Made by a program: the position numbers and the translations under genes. Under the pieces are notes generated by a model. The model had not been told where the DNA came from. It ran no database searches and saw only the letters and a list, made by a program, of their open reading frames with translations. Shown here one piece after another: positions 13,406-28,400 of a stretch of 64,000 bases of DNA. Source of the stretch: Dermatemys mawii. Lineage: Eukaryota > Chordata > Testudines > Dermatemydidae. Numbering within the stretch: position 1 is the first letter of the stretch; each line of letters opens with the position of its first letter. The stretch lies in NCBI GenBank assembly GCA_007922305.1, contig ML677364.1:14675624-14739623 (forward strand), given 5' to 3'.

Positions 13406-13466
13406 AGTCCTGAAATACCAACCTCTGTGTAATGGTGGATATCATGTGGCACCTGATAGGCTACTG
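13406..13466 (+). CDS. ARSL: Gene 1 exon 1 (start codon; coding from 13432)
   Basis: A pyrimidine-rich acceptor ending AAACAG precedes 13406 and a GTAAGA donor follows 13466. TGA at 13411-13413 is in frame with ATG at 13432, so translation cannot start further upstream in this exon. It encodes [11 protein letters not shown] plus two bases of Trp12. The phase joins exactly to exon 2, giving WTSLTILL at the start of the signal peptide. The upstream acceptor implies at least one further 5' UTR exon. A second ATG (Met5) is an alternative start. Confidence 0.75.
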
Positions 13467-16400
13467 GTAAGAAAAAAAATCACTAGAACAAGGGCTGTTT
13501 CTTCCTATTTATGAGTGAAAAGCTCATTAGAGTTGAATAATGACTACATAAAGTCTACATCAGCATCATAAATATAACAGTAGTATGAATATAAAAATAT
13601 AATAAAATATAACAATAATGTGACTTGTTGGTGTGATGGTATTTTTATCCTGTTTCTTCTTAATCTTTTCAAATTACCAATGGCAGAAGCTGCTCTATAG
13701 TGAAGGTTGATACTAGATTCACATTATAAACCTGAATTTTTACCCCTCTTCCCAACTCCCACACAAAAAGAAACTGATTCCACTTAAACGTACATGTCAT
13801 ATATAAATGTCTTAAGTTCTATTTTTCTGGGAAGTTTAGAAACAAGTTTTAAAAAGCAGTTTAAAATGATGTGATTGGATTTCTTTCTATTACACCTGTT
13901 TAAGGTCAATACATTGGTTGCACTTGTTCTCTGCCTGATTCTGAGAATTCTACGAAAAACCATTTGTTTACTGTAAAGACATTTCAGCCCCTCTGTGGTG
14001 CGTAAAAGGGCTAGATTAGCATAAAGAGGCCCTAAATAAAAATACCTAGCTCTTACATAGGGCTTTTTATCAGTGGCTGTCAGAGCACTTTACAAAGGAC
14101 ATAAGTATCATTATTCCCATTTTACAGTTGGGGAAACTGATACCTGGATACTGTCTGTTGGAACTTGCTCCCATTGAAGCACTGTGAAGTATAGCTTGTG
14201 AGTCTGCCCTTTGAGGAGCCCCTTGCATAGTGGAAGGAGTGGGGCCACAGTGCATCGTACTGTGGACGTTCAGGACAACGTAGTGGTCCAGCAGGTACCC
14301 CTGGGAGGTTGCTGTAAATTTAGAGAGGCCTACAGAGCCCCTATCTCTTCCTGGGCTATGAGTTTTGTGCTCTGCATCCAAAGGTATATCTATACTTCGA
14401 GCTGGGGTTGAGATTTCCTGCTCGAGGAGACATACCCATGCTAGCTCTGATGTAGCTAGTGCATTAAAATAGAATGTAGCCATGGCAATGCAAGTTGTGG
14501 GAGGGGCCCCAAATACCTACCTAGGTCTCTGATGGGCATACTTTAGGCAGCTAGCCACTCTAACCACAGCAGCTATATTCTGTTTTTTAGCGTGCTGTCT
14601 CCATCAGAGCTAGCACAGAATTTCACCCACTAGATATCTTGTCTCATGGACCTTCTCCAGAGTAAAAGTATTACCCTAGCTGAAGCCTCTTCACTGGTAC
14701 TGTGAAGGAGGATTTGATTGACTGGGATTCATCTGCCACATTCGGTAAAATGATTCACAGTACAATACTGCACAAAATTTTTTGGAGTTACTTGACAATC
14801 AGAGCTATGGGTTTCAATATGCCAAGGTAAAATAGTTTCCTTCTCTCTTTGCCACTTTTTTATTACCAAGTGGAGCCCTATAATTTATCCATATGTTAAT
14901 TTATGACCAAGAAGTAGTTGCTGCAGAAAGTAGTAGTAGCTGACTGATCTTCTAATGTTTTTTCCTTATTTAGGTCTTTGTCATTTTGAGAGTTGCATGT
15001 GTTTCTTGAATTAAAATCTTATCATATTCTTTGAAATATCTTTTCAAATCCCAGTCATCCAGGAGACACAAGTTATTTCCTCATTCCATAAGTATTTTTG
15101 ACTTTTTGCTAAGCTGTAGGAGCTTTGAACTTCTGTCTGTATGTGCAATGAAGGCAGACAGCCAGACTCCAGCATTGCTTCAGGGAGTGATGAAATGTTT
15201 TTCAGTACATTTCAGATAAACAGAAGATGGGAGTGAAATATGTAGCCTGTTCTTTCATGGTAAAGTTAAGGGGGAGTAGACATCCTGACACTTTTTAATC
15301 TATTTAACTGATGTGTGTCTTCAGTGTGTAGTATCTGATTGTGTATAAGACAGACACTGGATTTTAATGAAACTCCATATCCAAATCCTTATTCTGAAGG
15401 ATCTGAATTTTGCGACTTGTTTTATGGGACTCTAATGAAACTCCAGAATCAAACACCCCAAACTAGAGGAATATTCATACTCCGATCTATATCTAGATAT
15501 AAACTGTAATGTAGACCTTGTCATTTAGGTGTTAAAGTGCGCTTTCCTGGAGTTTTGAATTGATCTAGCATGGACTTTACAAGCAGGTAATCTGTAAAAT
15601 CTATACAATTTAGTTAAGTAATTTATCATGGTATGTACAAAAAGGATACTGTGTCATCTTGTAATACATATTTGTTATGTGTATATTGGGGGTATAGGTA
15701 TTACTGTCTGGTCATTCATTTCAGTGCAGCATTTATTAACATTCAGTAATAGTAGACATATTGTTCACTCTGGAATAGAAAGGAGTGAGGCAAAATTTCA
15801 TGGTTATTGTGCAATGTAAAATCAGACAAATTATTATAATACTTCAGTAATTTAAATAATAATGAGGAAAAGATGGATATGTGTTGCAGAAAAATTTTGT
15901 TAGACTAAATACAAACATAACCATAATAATTGGCAAATTTTTGATTAGATAGCTCTTGAATAGGCTTGATGATATGAGAGTGATAATTGAAAACTTGTCC
16001 TGTGTATTTTAGGCTAGTCCATTAAAAATGTATCATCCACAACTTTAATTCTTTGTAGTATGAAAGACGTTAGAAGGGAGCATTGCACAACTTTAAATGA
16101 GCATGTTCCCTAACTGATCAGCAGCATAACAAAGAAACAACATTTACTGGGATGACTTTAACTGAGGAGTTACTTTAATACAATGTATTTTTTTTTTATT
16201 TGTGTTGTCAGTTCTCCATAAAACATTTCACGCTTTGTTTCATCCAGGGTTAGAATTATCTGATTTAACCTGTCAATTCCTTCAGGGTGTATTTAAAAAT
16301 AAGAATAGCCAAATTATATTTTTACCCTTTCAGGACCTCTCTGACCATCCTGCTAGTTTTATGTCTGTTCCTAAGGCCACCTGGATCACACGCTTCAGTC

Positions 16401-19400
16401 AGCTACAAGCCCAACATTGTATTGATACTGGCCGATGATCTTGGTATTGGAGATGTAGGCTGCTATGGAAATGCTACTATAAGGTAAAGGATTTAAGCAT
16501 AGTAATCAAAGATGATAATTTACTTTTTTATTGTAAGAATGTCCTATTCTGTCCAATTCCTCCCCTGCTGAGCCACTTGCTGGTGGAAGGACGGGGTTCC
16601 CTGCCCGTGTCACCAGCAGTAGGTTAAAAGTGCTAACTAGACCATTTCTCTTGCAACGCTATAAAAGCATCACAATGACATACCCTGTTGGCAATGGCTA
16701 TGTTTATTGTCAGTAATTTTATCATTAACAATTCTTTTGTGTTATTTTGGGCCTGATTTTTAGAAATGCTAAGCACCGGAACTGCCGACAGAAGTCACTG
16801 GAGGTGGTTGGTGAGCAGTCTCTAAAAACACTAACCCTGATTGCATTTGTATAAGTTTAGGTGATTTTTTTTTTGACTCTCAGATTAAAAAAAATAGTTA
16901 AACATGAAAATGAAATAAAGAAAAGGAAAAATAAATGCTCCTTATGCTTCTAAGGGGAGCCTACTTCATCTGTTGAGAATGTTTAAGGAGTTAATTAAAG
17001 TTAACAAAATGGAAGGTAATTTTGATATACAGCAATATGTTGATTTTTTTTATTTTTATTTTTTTTGCATCCCATTTCTGTAGGCTTTGTGTGTGGTTGT
17101 TTAAGCAGAGAACCAATCCTGGAGTCCTCGCTTGGGCAAAACTTGCATTGACTTCAATGAGAATTTTGCACAAGTGAGGACAATTGCCTTTTGTGATGAG
17201 TTCTGCATAAAAAAGTGATGACATAATATTGCCAGGTGTCTTTCTACCATGAGAGTAGAACAACATAATTATTTTTTGAAAAAAATCCACATAGTGGGAG
17301 GCTGAAGATTATGTCCCAGGTGACATCTCATTGTCACGTGCTATTTCCATTAATCAGCAGGCTTCTGTCAATTCCTCAGTAAGGCTGTGTTCCTGCGAGC
17401 AGCCACAGGGGGATGGGTCCCTGCAGCCACAAAGACCCAGTGGCCTCCATATGGCAGTGCACCAGTGGTAGGATACACCTGCATGGAGCTACTTGTAGAG
17501 GGGGTCTAAGACTGGGAATTATTCACTTTAAAAATGTCCAAACAATTGTAATGACCAGACTAAGAGAGAGAAAAATAAAATATCCATTATCCTAATTATG
17601 ACAGAGGAAATAGCTAACGGCTAACTTTATTGGAAAGCTTAGGAAATGCTTATTATTTTTTCTTTTTTAAAAAATAGAAAGCCTACAGTACACAACATTG
17701 CTAATCACTATTGTCTGGCAGACCACTGTAATGAAATTTGGTTGTGTTGGGTTTTGTTTTAGGACCCCTAACATTGACCGTCTGGCAAAGGAAGGAGTGA
17801 AACTTACTCAGCACATTGCTGCGGCTCCACTTTGCACCCCAAGCAGAGCAGCTTTTCTGACTGGCAGATACCCCATCAGATCAGGTTCGGACCTGTTTCC
17901 TGGTACAGTGCCATCTTAGCTTTTAAACATTTAGACTCATTGACTTTAAGGCCAAAGGGATCACCAGGGTCATCTAGTCTGATCCCCTGCACATTGAAGG
18001 CCACAGAACCTCTCCCTCTCACTCCTGGAATTGACCCCTAACCTCTGGCTGAGTTACTGAATTCCTCAAAACATGATTTAAAGACTCCACCATTTACTTC
18101 CATTTAAACCTGCAAGTGACCCATGCCTTATGCTGCAGAGGAAGCGAAACCCCCCCAAGGTCTCTGCCATAGGCGTGCACAGCACATTTCATTAGGGTGT
18201 GTACCCAGGGAATTTTTTTTAAAGGCGAACATTTATTGAATACTCAATCATAAAGGACATTATTTTTATTCATCAAACAAACTAAAGAAACTATAACTTA
18301 ACCAAACTTATCTTTTTAAAAATTAGCAACTAAATTTTACTTAAAAAATACAAACTTAAAAAATGAGACACAAAATACCAAATTTTTGCTGTAGTGATAA
18401 CCAGACGGATACAAAAGGGCTGGGGCACAGGGTGTGGCAGGAAGCTCAGGGCAGGGGTTGGTTTCAGGAAGGACACAGGATGCGGCTGGGGTGCTGGAGG
18501 GCTGTGGGGTGCAGCAGGGGCAGGAGGGATTCGGGGTGTGGGCACCACTTACCTGGAGCGGCTTTGGGCTGGCAGTGGGGCCAGGGCAGGCTCCCTAGCT
18601 GCCTGCCCTGGCCTTGGCCCTGGCCTCATGCTGCTACGCTCCAGGAAGCAGCCAGCACCCCAGCCCTGGGGGAGGGGGAGCAGAGGGCTCCGCACACCTG
18701 TGGCTCCCTCCCCCGAAGCTCCTACTGGCCGTTTTATATTGGCCGTGGCTCCCCATTCCCGGCCAATGGGAGCTTCAGGGGAGGTATCCACTGACAAAAA
18801 CAGCACACGGTGCTCTTTGCTCCTCCCCCAGAGACCGCAGAGATGTGCTGCCAGCCGCTTCCCGGAGATGAGCGGGCCGCAGCACCACGGCAGTGGCAAA
18901 TCCACGGGCCGGATCCAGAGCCCTGATGGGCCGGATCTGGTCTGTGGGCCAGAGTTTGCCTATCTCTACATTAGGGTGTACCTTGGCACATCTGGCACAC
19001 CCTGTATGAACACCTATGGTTTCTGCCAATCTGACCTGTAGAAAATTCCTTCCCAACCCCAAGTATCAGCTGAACCCTGAGCATTTCGGCAAGACCCAGC
19101 AGCCAGATACCTGAGAGAGAATTTTCTGTAGTAACTCAGAGGCCTCCCCATCTAGTATCCCATCACCAGGTGCTGAGAAGATTTGCTTATTTTATGTTTG
19201 CAGCATGGATCCATTCATCTCTGCCTCTGCACAGCACAGAAGGGAGCACTCATGTAGCTATCATGAAAGGAGGCTAGGAGGTGCAAACAGATGGGAGCAG
19301 TAGCCATGGCCCCCACTGAATTGCCATCTGAAGCCTCTCCACAGGGGCAATGCACTTCTGAAGGTCCATAGATATTTAGCAGATGTGGCTGGCCCATATG

Positions 19401-22400
19401 AAAGGCAGTGGGGTAGAAAATAAACTTCTTATTCTGTAACAGTGTTATAATTCACCCGAACCACACAATAATAGTTTGACAGAAGCATTCTTTTCTCTCC
19501 TGATTATACAAATTCCAGAGATGAAAAACAAATTGTTATGCAAGCTTCTAGATTGCAAGTCCCTATTCATTGCACTAAAGTAAATTATTTCGGTGTGTAT
19601 CCCAAGGATTTTTAAGTTAATACGCTGCCCCACTTCCACCCTTATCCTCCCATTGAGATCAGTGGGAATTGTGCACACACATCTACAGTCTAGTCTGTGT
19701 TCCTGTATCTCAGTGCATAATTCATAAAGTCTGGATGATACTGTAATCCACTAATGCTTTAAAAAGCTCCCACATCCCCATCTGGGTCTATGCTGGTTAT
19801 GCGATATGTATGTACCTCATAAACTTTGTATCTGTTACTTGCAATCCTCCATAACCCAAGCCTGACTCCAGATATACAATGCCTTACTTTTTAACTTGTG
19901 CATATTTTCATTTTAAATATTAGCTTTAATAAAATTTATAATAGCCTTATATTAGTGTCCCATTTCAGTCTTCCAGAAACTTGACATTTGACTTATATTT
20001 GACCATCTCCATGCCCTGTTGTGTTTACAGCTTTCCCCTTTTTCCTACCATCAAACATTCACTCACATTCAAAACTTTAATTTCTAAAAATCTGTCAAAT
20101 TTTTTTTCTATGTTTTCCAAGTCCTGCTTCAAATAAAGATTAAAAGATAGAAGGAAAACATCACACACATCTGCATGAGATTCAAATGAGAAATTGGTAA
20201 TTTAAAAGCAAGAGATTTTACATTTCCCCATTCTTACCCAGTGTGACGGAGTCAGACCAGAAGGATATGGGAGAGTGCTGGAAGGCAGGTATATTAGTCT
20301 CAGGATGTGCAGGTCTCTGTTCCCTTGACAGCCAAACAAAGGCTATTCCAGGCCAATCAAGACACCTGGGGCCAATTAAGAACCTTCCAGAAAGGAGTAG
20401 AAACAGATTGGCTTCAGGTGTCCCAATCAGGCTATCAGGGACTGGCTGAAACCAGATAAAAACCTCCCAGTTAGTCAGGTGGGCTGTGGGTGTCAGGAGC
20501 TGAGAGAGGAAGTTGTGCTGTTGGTGAGAGTGAGTGGTGGACAACATATCATCCAGAAGGAAGGAGGCCCTGAGGTAAGGGTGAAGTGGGGTTTGAAGAA
20601 GCGGAGACTGCTGTGGGGAAGTAGCCCAGGGAATTGTATTGTGTTTTGTGGATAAAAGATCAGCCATCTTAGCTGATACTATTAGGGTCCCTGGGCTGGA
20701 GCCCGGAGCAGAGGGTGGGCCCGGGCTCCCCCCTTTTTTCCATCTTCCATACTGGCCTGTGATGAAGGTAACTCACTAGGTGGTGACTCTTGCCAATTAT
20801 ACTGAGAAAGGGAGGTCACTCTGGGGCCTAGATGAGTTTCTGAGGCCCCTAAATCTGCCAGGAAGCACAGGACCCACAAGTACAAACTTGGAGCTTTGTC
20901 ACACCGGAGACAAATTTATTTTCACTGGGGCTTAACCAGACAGCATAGGCCAAATTCTTAGCTGGTGTAAATCAGCACCACACTATTAAAGTCAGTGAAG
21001 CTAATTCTGATTTACATCAGCTGAGGATCTGGCCCCAAGAATGTAAATATGTTTTCTAGTGGCCTGCTAATTATTCAGTCATTGGAGGCAGGAGGGAGAG
21101 AGACAATGGAAAGCTACAAAAGGTTGATTATTGAGCCTAGCAAGTTTTGATGGTGCAGGCAAGAGCTGTAGTGAGCTATTATAAAAAACAAATTTGCTTT
21201 TGACTAAAGCATGCTCATTCCTGTGTTCAGTACTTTTAAAATTGTGCATTAATAGGTATGGATGCCTCTAATGACTATCGTGTTATTCAGTGGGCTGGGG
21301 CCTCAGGAGGGCTCCCTCCAAATGAAACCACTTTTGCCAAGATACTACAGCAGCAAGGCTACATCACAGGACTAATAGGTATGTGGACTCAATATTTATT
21401 GGGTAAAAGGTGTTATCTGAACACTTCATTGTGGAAGGATTGATCAGTTTTAATGTTTATGACATCGTATCACATAATACGTCTTTGTTCCCTTGTGTTA
21501 GCATCAAACTCTCTGGAGTGGCTCACAAGCGTGAGTGCCAACCTCAGGGCAGACTGATCAGGAACAGGGCACAAAACCCAAACTGACTGACTGTTCTATA
21601 ATTAGATTTTGCCAACCAAGTATCAAATGTGACCTCCTAAAGCACTATAACAGCTTAACATGGAGTCACAGACAGACTGGAGTGCCCAAAGGGCAACTAT
21701 CTTGCCACTCAAGCAAACCTCCCTTTGTAATAGATGGTCCTTTACACCGAAAGCCACATCAGTATTCAGGTTATTCCCAGTCCCGAAGAACCAGTCACTT
21801 ACCCCAGGTCAACTGTGCCTCCAATCTCTAATCAAAGATAGCACGTGTAGCCAATCCTATAATAAACTAACTAAATGTTTATTAACTGAGAAAAAGAAAT
21901 ATGAGAGTTATTTGTGTGGTTAAAGTAGGTAAACATAGGCCCACAAGTGAGTTAGTCAAGTTTCAAAAGATAATAGAAGCTTTATAATAAGCAAGGTTTT
22001 ATGTCCTTTATGGCGAACCCAAGCCAAGTGGCTTGGGAATCTCTTGCTTGTGTTTAAGAATCTCTGCCTCTCAGAATCCCAGCAGCATAAAGATAAGTTT
22101 CTCCTTAACAGGGCATTTTTATTCCCTTCCCCCAGGGTTCAAGCTGTGATGGGAGGAGGGCTTGTGCATATACCCTCTTCAGGGGTGGCAGGGAAGCAAT
22201 CAACAAAGCAGCACAGGCCAGGCCACTGCTTCCTACAGCTCCCATTGGCCCGGAATGGCAAACCGCGGCTAGTGGGAGCTGCAAGCAGCTGAACCTACGG
22301 CCACGTGGATAAACAAAACATCTTGCGGCCAGCCAGGGGCTTACTCTGGCCAAGCCACGGAACAAGTTTGGGAACCTCTGCCTTAGTACATGGGATACAG

Positions 22401-25400
22401 GTACTATAGGTAGAATTAATGCATGTCTAAACACATTCTTATAACTGTAGTATCTGTTTTAACAAAACTAACACACCAGTGAGTGAGACTGGTTTCCAGC
22501 TGTGCATTTGTCATTGTTCAGAAGGCCTGGGACCTCAGCATGATCTGGCACCAGGACGGTTATACACAATCGGTATATCCTTCAGGCACAAGTTCTACCC
22601 CAAAGAAATAATTCCTGTCAGCAAGACATTCAGCTGGAAAGAATAAATGATACTGATAATTCTCTCACCTTTAAAATAGAACTGTATCACATCCAACCAC
22701 AATCACTTGTCCAAGATTTAACTGCCTATTCAATCAGTTAAATAGACCTTACAAGATTATTGTATCAGTTATAGTGCTATCTAGTGATTCCCCATCATAT
22801 TACATTAATATGTACAAGTTAGTTACGTTTGAGCCTGTGCCTTTAGTTTTTAGACACTGTGGGCCAGAAGCACAGCTGGTATAAATTGACACAGCTCCAA
22901 CTGAAATCAATGGAACTAAGTCAATTTACACCATCTGAGGATTTGGCCCTTCATGTATAGTGGTAACTTGAGATGAGGTTATTCAAAAGTTACAGTATAT
23001 TACGTTGTACGTCAACAAGATTTCAGTACAGCACAGATTATTAATCCTGTAAAAGGATGTTTTAAGATGTCCAATTTCATGTGTACGTGTCTAATTTGCC
23101 ACTCAGTTTTCATGAGGCCACTTGATAGAACAACTATTCACTTTTTGCAGAAGTGACAGAGAGTCCTGTGGCACCTTAAAGACTAACTAAAGTTTTAGAG
23201 CATAAGCTTTCGTGGGCTAATACCCACTTCGTCTGATGCATGCCGTGGAAGTATCCAGAGGCAGGTATAAATAGGTATTCCAGACTAACACAGCTACCCC
23301 TCTGATTCTATTCACTTTTTAGTCATGACCTGAAATGGTATTCCCTCAAATGATTCATCTAACCTTCCCACCATAAAGGCCAGATCTGAAAAGGCATAAA
23401 CAGAATTTTCAAGACTGAATTTTCAGAGGACTCAACCCAACCTAATATGGATGCCAAAGTCTGGGCAGCCAAAAACACAAAACAGCATTTACACACACAA
23501 ATTAAACATCTGCTATCTAATGTGCATTCACAAGTTGATTTGTCTACATTCAAAATCAGATACCAAAATTAGCAGAAGATACTGAAAATGTAGCCCTCAA
23601 GGCATTAGAAAACATTATTTTAATTATTATTATTTAAGTTGTGCTGTGTTGTCCTTGTGATATAGGAGGAATAATGCTGTAGTTTCAGAATTTTCATAAA
23701 TATCACATTTGATGCTGCCAAGTGCTTCTGCTTGGTTTCAGTTTTGAATTAGTTGGGAATTGGTCCTGCTTTGAGCAGGGGATTGGATTAGATGACCCCC
23801 TGAAGTCCCTTCCAACTCTAATATTCTATAAATCACTGACATAAACCATGTACAGTTTCCTCTACTTCACCATAGACATTATCCCTGAGGGAACCCATGG
23901 CATTTCATTCTGAGGATTCAGGTGGCAGAGTGTGTTCACCTTTTGCTCATGGGTGCCTAAATTTGAGACCCAACAGAGGCATCAAAAGCATCATATCTTT
24001 AAGCGAGACTGCCAGTCTTTGCTGAACAGAGTCTGGGGGTCATAAGCAGCATTGGTAATAAATAGCAGGATTGACATGCATGACCATTAAGTAAAGCATC
24101 TTGCACAGTTCCTGCCTACATTACATTTAGCTGGGCACTAAATTAACTCACAATTTCTTTTAAGAGGTGCATCAAAACTTTGTATTTTCTTATTGTCTAA
24201 GGGCTGCACATTTTGTTGCTCTTTAAAACTGAAATGGGTTAAACTACAGAGCAACAGCAGCTATTAAATGGTCAACAATGTGATTTGAGGACAATATTGT
24301 TGTTAAAAGCTTTTAATGAGTTGTCTTTGATAATATTGCTTTGTTTGCCAAACACTTATTTCTCTTATTTATATGTTTATTCTCTATGGCAGGGGTCTCC
24401 AAACTTTATGAGATGAGGGCCATATTAGATTTTTGAAGGGGCTTCACGGGCCAAAGCAACTGTGAAAAAATTAAATATGTGCAAAATCATTTTAAAAAGC
24501 AACACTACTGTGTCAGTGTTGCATTAAATTCTAAATCAGGTATAAAAGTAGCTGTATAATCAATGCAGGTACCGTGAAATCACACAAAATATTTGTCAAT
24601 ACATTAAAAACCATTCACATTATTTTTATTTTATTTATGTCTAAAAACTCACAAATTTGTATCCTACAAATACACCTGTTCAAAAGTTTGGCTGTACTTT
24701 GGTAAGAGAAGCTCCAGATTCCCATTGTTGGTTAGGACAATTTGGTTCTATTAGTGCTGTAGTTAAAATTTAACCCTTTGCTCCTCCAGCCATGTCGCTG
24801 CCGCGCTCCCCACCTTCGCTCCTCCGGCCGCTGCCGCAACTGCCCCCCTTTGCTTCTCCAGCCGTACCACAGGGGCACTCACCCCTCCGCACATGGAGCC
24901 ATCAGCAGCAGCTCACGTGGGGACAGGAGGGCAGCATCAGCGTCTCCATGTGCCTGCTCAGCTGCGGGGGGTGGACAAATCAAAGCCGCGGCTGGATCTG
25001 ACCCCAGGGCCATAGTTTGGAGACCCCTGCTCTGTGAGCCTATTTTTTTTAAGAGAATCTGGGAACCCACAGCTACCATTAATTTCAGCTAAAGATTTGA
25101 GCATTCAACACTTCTGAAATTCAATCCCATTATATCTGTGTCTGCGCTTACAAACAGTACACCTATATTTCATCACAAAGTAGAATTGATCATGATGGAT
25201 TGGGAAATACCTTGAGTATTTGGCTGAGGGCAATTCAGACTTCGCAATCAGAGTGTTCGCCCACTTATTAATCATTTCATATCTGCATCTAGCAAGGAAG
25301 CTGCAGCCTTTTTTCTCAGATATAGACCCCTTGGTTGTGATCCATGCTCATGTCAGCTCAGGATTAGAATACTACAGTGCTCTCTGCATGCAGCTAAACT

Positions 25401-28400
25401 TTTAAATCCAATTGCAGTCTGAAGTTAGTATGGGCCACTTGATTAGCAAAATTCTTGCTCTAAGTGCATGACTCCATAGCTTGGGCTTGTTGAGCGTTGA
25501 TTCCAAAGTGGAATTCAAGGTATTATTTTTGATCAATGACATTGAAATGGCCTACCTGATGGACTAGAACTTCCCCCTGTATCATACTTGCGATCAGCAG
25601 TGACACCTAAGGAGCTCCCTTACCATAGATGAAAGGGAGTGGCCGGCCCCTTGGTTTTGGAATTCACAGCCCCCAGACCTTGATTCAAACCATCTTGAAT
25701 TTAGTTATGTTCTGAGTATGCTGCAAAGCCCATCTGTCTGAGTGGGCTCTTGCGGGAAGACTGAGCTGGATTGTGATATGGCCTTTTTCTCTGAGTAATG
25801 ATTATGTAATACAGGGGAGGAGTGGCTGTTGTTTGGTTTTATGATGGCTTTATTATTTAAGTTGGAAAGGGTATCTAGAGCTTGGACAACTATTCTTTTT
25901 TTAACTTTATTAAATCAAAATAACTAAAAATAATGCCTGTAATTTACCATAAGCTCCTATTATATCTGTGTCTGCACTTACAAACAGTACGCCTATATTT
26001 CATCACAAAGTGGAATTGATCATGATGGATTGGGAAATACCTTGAGTATTTGGCTGAGAGCAATTCAGACTTCGCAATCAGAGTGTTCGCCCACCTATTA
26101 ATCATTTCATATCTGCATCTAGCAAGGAAGCTAGATTTACTATATATATCCTCATCACTAAAGCTATTTACATCCAATATAGGGTTTACGCTGATATCTC
26201 CCAGCATCTCATAGCTTGTTTTTGGCAAATAGCCAGAAAAGATGTCACTTTCACTGGTATAAGGAGTCTTGAGCCTATTTTACTTTGTATTTGGCTCCAT
26301 CTTTATATCCAGATCACACCCTATCATTTTGTAACCCACACATCATCTGACTTACTACATAGATCTACTTCTGCACTATTCTAAGCTTTCCAGAACAATA
26401 TCCTACTTACTTCCCTCATTCGTTATGTTGGCTTTCCAGAGAGTACAGACACAAGAGAACAATATTGTTTCAGCCTGTGTTACAAAAGGATTTCTTTCCC
26501 CTTTTTCATAGAGGGCAGAAGTCCAAGAATGCCAATATTTTCTGCCTTACCCTTTAAACCTTGGCTGTTCTCAATTACTGGATCCTATTTTAGTTCCTAA
26601 TAATAGGACCTAACCATCCAGGCAAGGGGGCTGGTGTACCTAAGCAGAGCCCCAATGGTTTCAGAAGGACTTGTGAGGATGGAAAGACTCAGCCTCTTGG
26701 ATCAGATTACATAATTAGGGTCTTATTATAGGGGGAAAAAGTAATTTTATTAGCAAGGTGCTTTTGCTTTTTGTTCTCATGAAAGCAGAATATTTTAAAT
26801 GATTGTATTGTATTATAACTTTACATTTAAAATATTTTTTTCAGGGAAGTGGCATCAAGGTGTGAACTGTGAATCCCGCAGTGATTACTGTCATCACCCT
26901 TTAAACCATGGCTTTGATTATTTTTATGGAATGCCTTTTAGTCTAATGAATGACTGCCAAATATCACAACCTCCAGAGAAGGACAGGGTCTTGAGAACCA
27001 GTTTGTGGCTTTACACCCAGACAATTGGCCTTGCTGTACTCACCTTTGCAATAGCAAGACTTACTGGCTTGATCTCAGTCAGCTGGAAAATAATCGCCTG
27101 TTTTGCTTGGTTTGGTTTTTTGTTCTTTGCATCCTGGTTCTCAAGTTATGGATTCATAAGATATTGGGACTGCATTATGATGAGAAACCATGAAATTACT
27201 GAGCAGCCAATGGTGGTAGAAAGAACTACATCCCTTATACTGAGGGAGGCCATTTCTTTTATTGAAAGGTAACATATATTTCATTTTGAACATATTTGTT
27301 TTAGTTTTTGAATATCTCACTACACTGTTTATTTATCTGGTTGATTGAGCAATTAGTTAATTTTAAAATAATGCTTTCAAATGTAAAGCCCTTTATATTT
27401 AATTATTATAAGCCCTCTATATTATAATTATTAAGAATTATGTCAAAAGACATAGAGTTTAAGGCCAGAGAGGAGCACCAAATCACTTTGTCTGAGCTGC
27501 TGAATATCATAGGCCATAAACCACCCCCACACACACACACCAAACTAACTCGTGTTAGCTCAAAGTATTACATTCCTTAGTAGACTAAACTTCTGTGTGA
27601 CATAGGCATAGAACAGGGGGGAGTGAGGTGCACCGGTTTCTGAGGTTCCTGCAATGGCAGGGAATTGATTTAATGAGGTATACCAAGATTATTCTCACAA
27701 GTGACCCGTGCTCCTTGCTTCAGAGAACAGTGAAAACTCCCAAGGTTTGCCAGTCTGACCTGAGGGAAAAATCCTTCCTGACCCATCATATGGCAATCAG
27801 TGAGATAAGCCTATGAGCAAGCACCTGAAATAAAAAATATTCTCAATACCGTCTCATCTCTAGTAAGGGATATCTCTGAGGTTTCAGAGGAAGGACACAA
27901 AATATATATATACACTGGGGTAGGTGGGTGGGTGGGAATTCCCTTTCTGGCCTTTACTGGTAAGCGATTGAAGCCCGGAGGCATGAGATTTTAGGAACAT
28001 AAGACACAGATCAGAAGGAACCTCCAGGCTGTCAAGGCCAGTCCACCACCACCATAGGCTACCTAGTCATGCAATTCTATTCATAAAAGTGTCCATCTCT
28101 TTCTCAAAACTGATTAGATTATTTGCTCCTTCAACTCCAATTGGGAGTCTGGCTCAAAACCTTACTCTTCTAATAGAAACCTTCTAATTTCCAGTCTGAA
28201 TTTATTCATAGCCAGTTTGTATCCGTTTTGTTTTTGTGCCAACATTTTCCTTTTAAGTTAAGACTTCCTGAAGGTTTTTCCTTCTAATTTACTGTTTTCA
28301 GGAACTCTTAACTTTTCAAAATTTTCAACATTTGGACAGAAAACTTCCAGGCTCTATTTATAGAACTGCTTTTTGTCCTGATGAGACCAGAATATTTTAA

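Noticed and set aside
18394..19041. 215-codon + strand ORF and its minus-strand shadows
   Set aside because: Lies inside a GC-rich DNA transposon with inverted ends; no domain, low-complexity composition.
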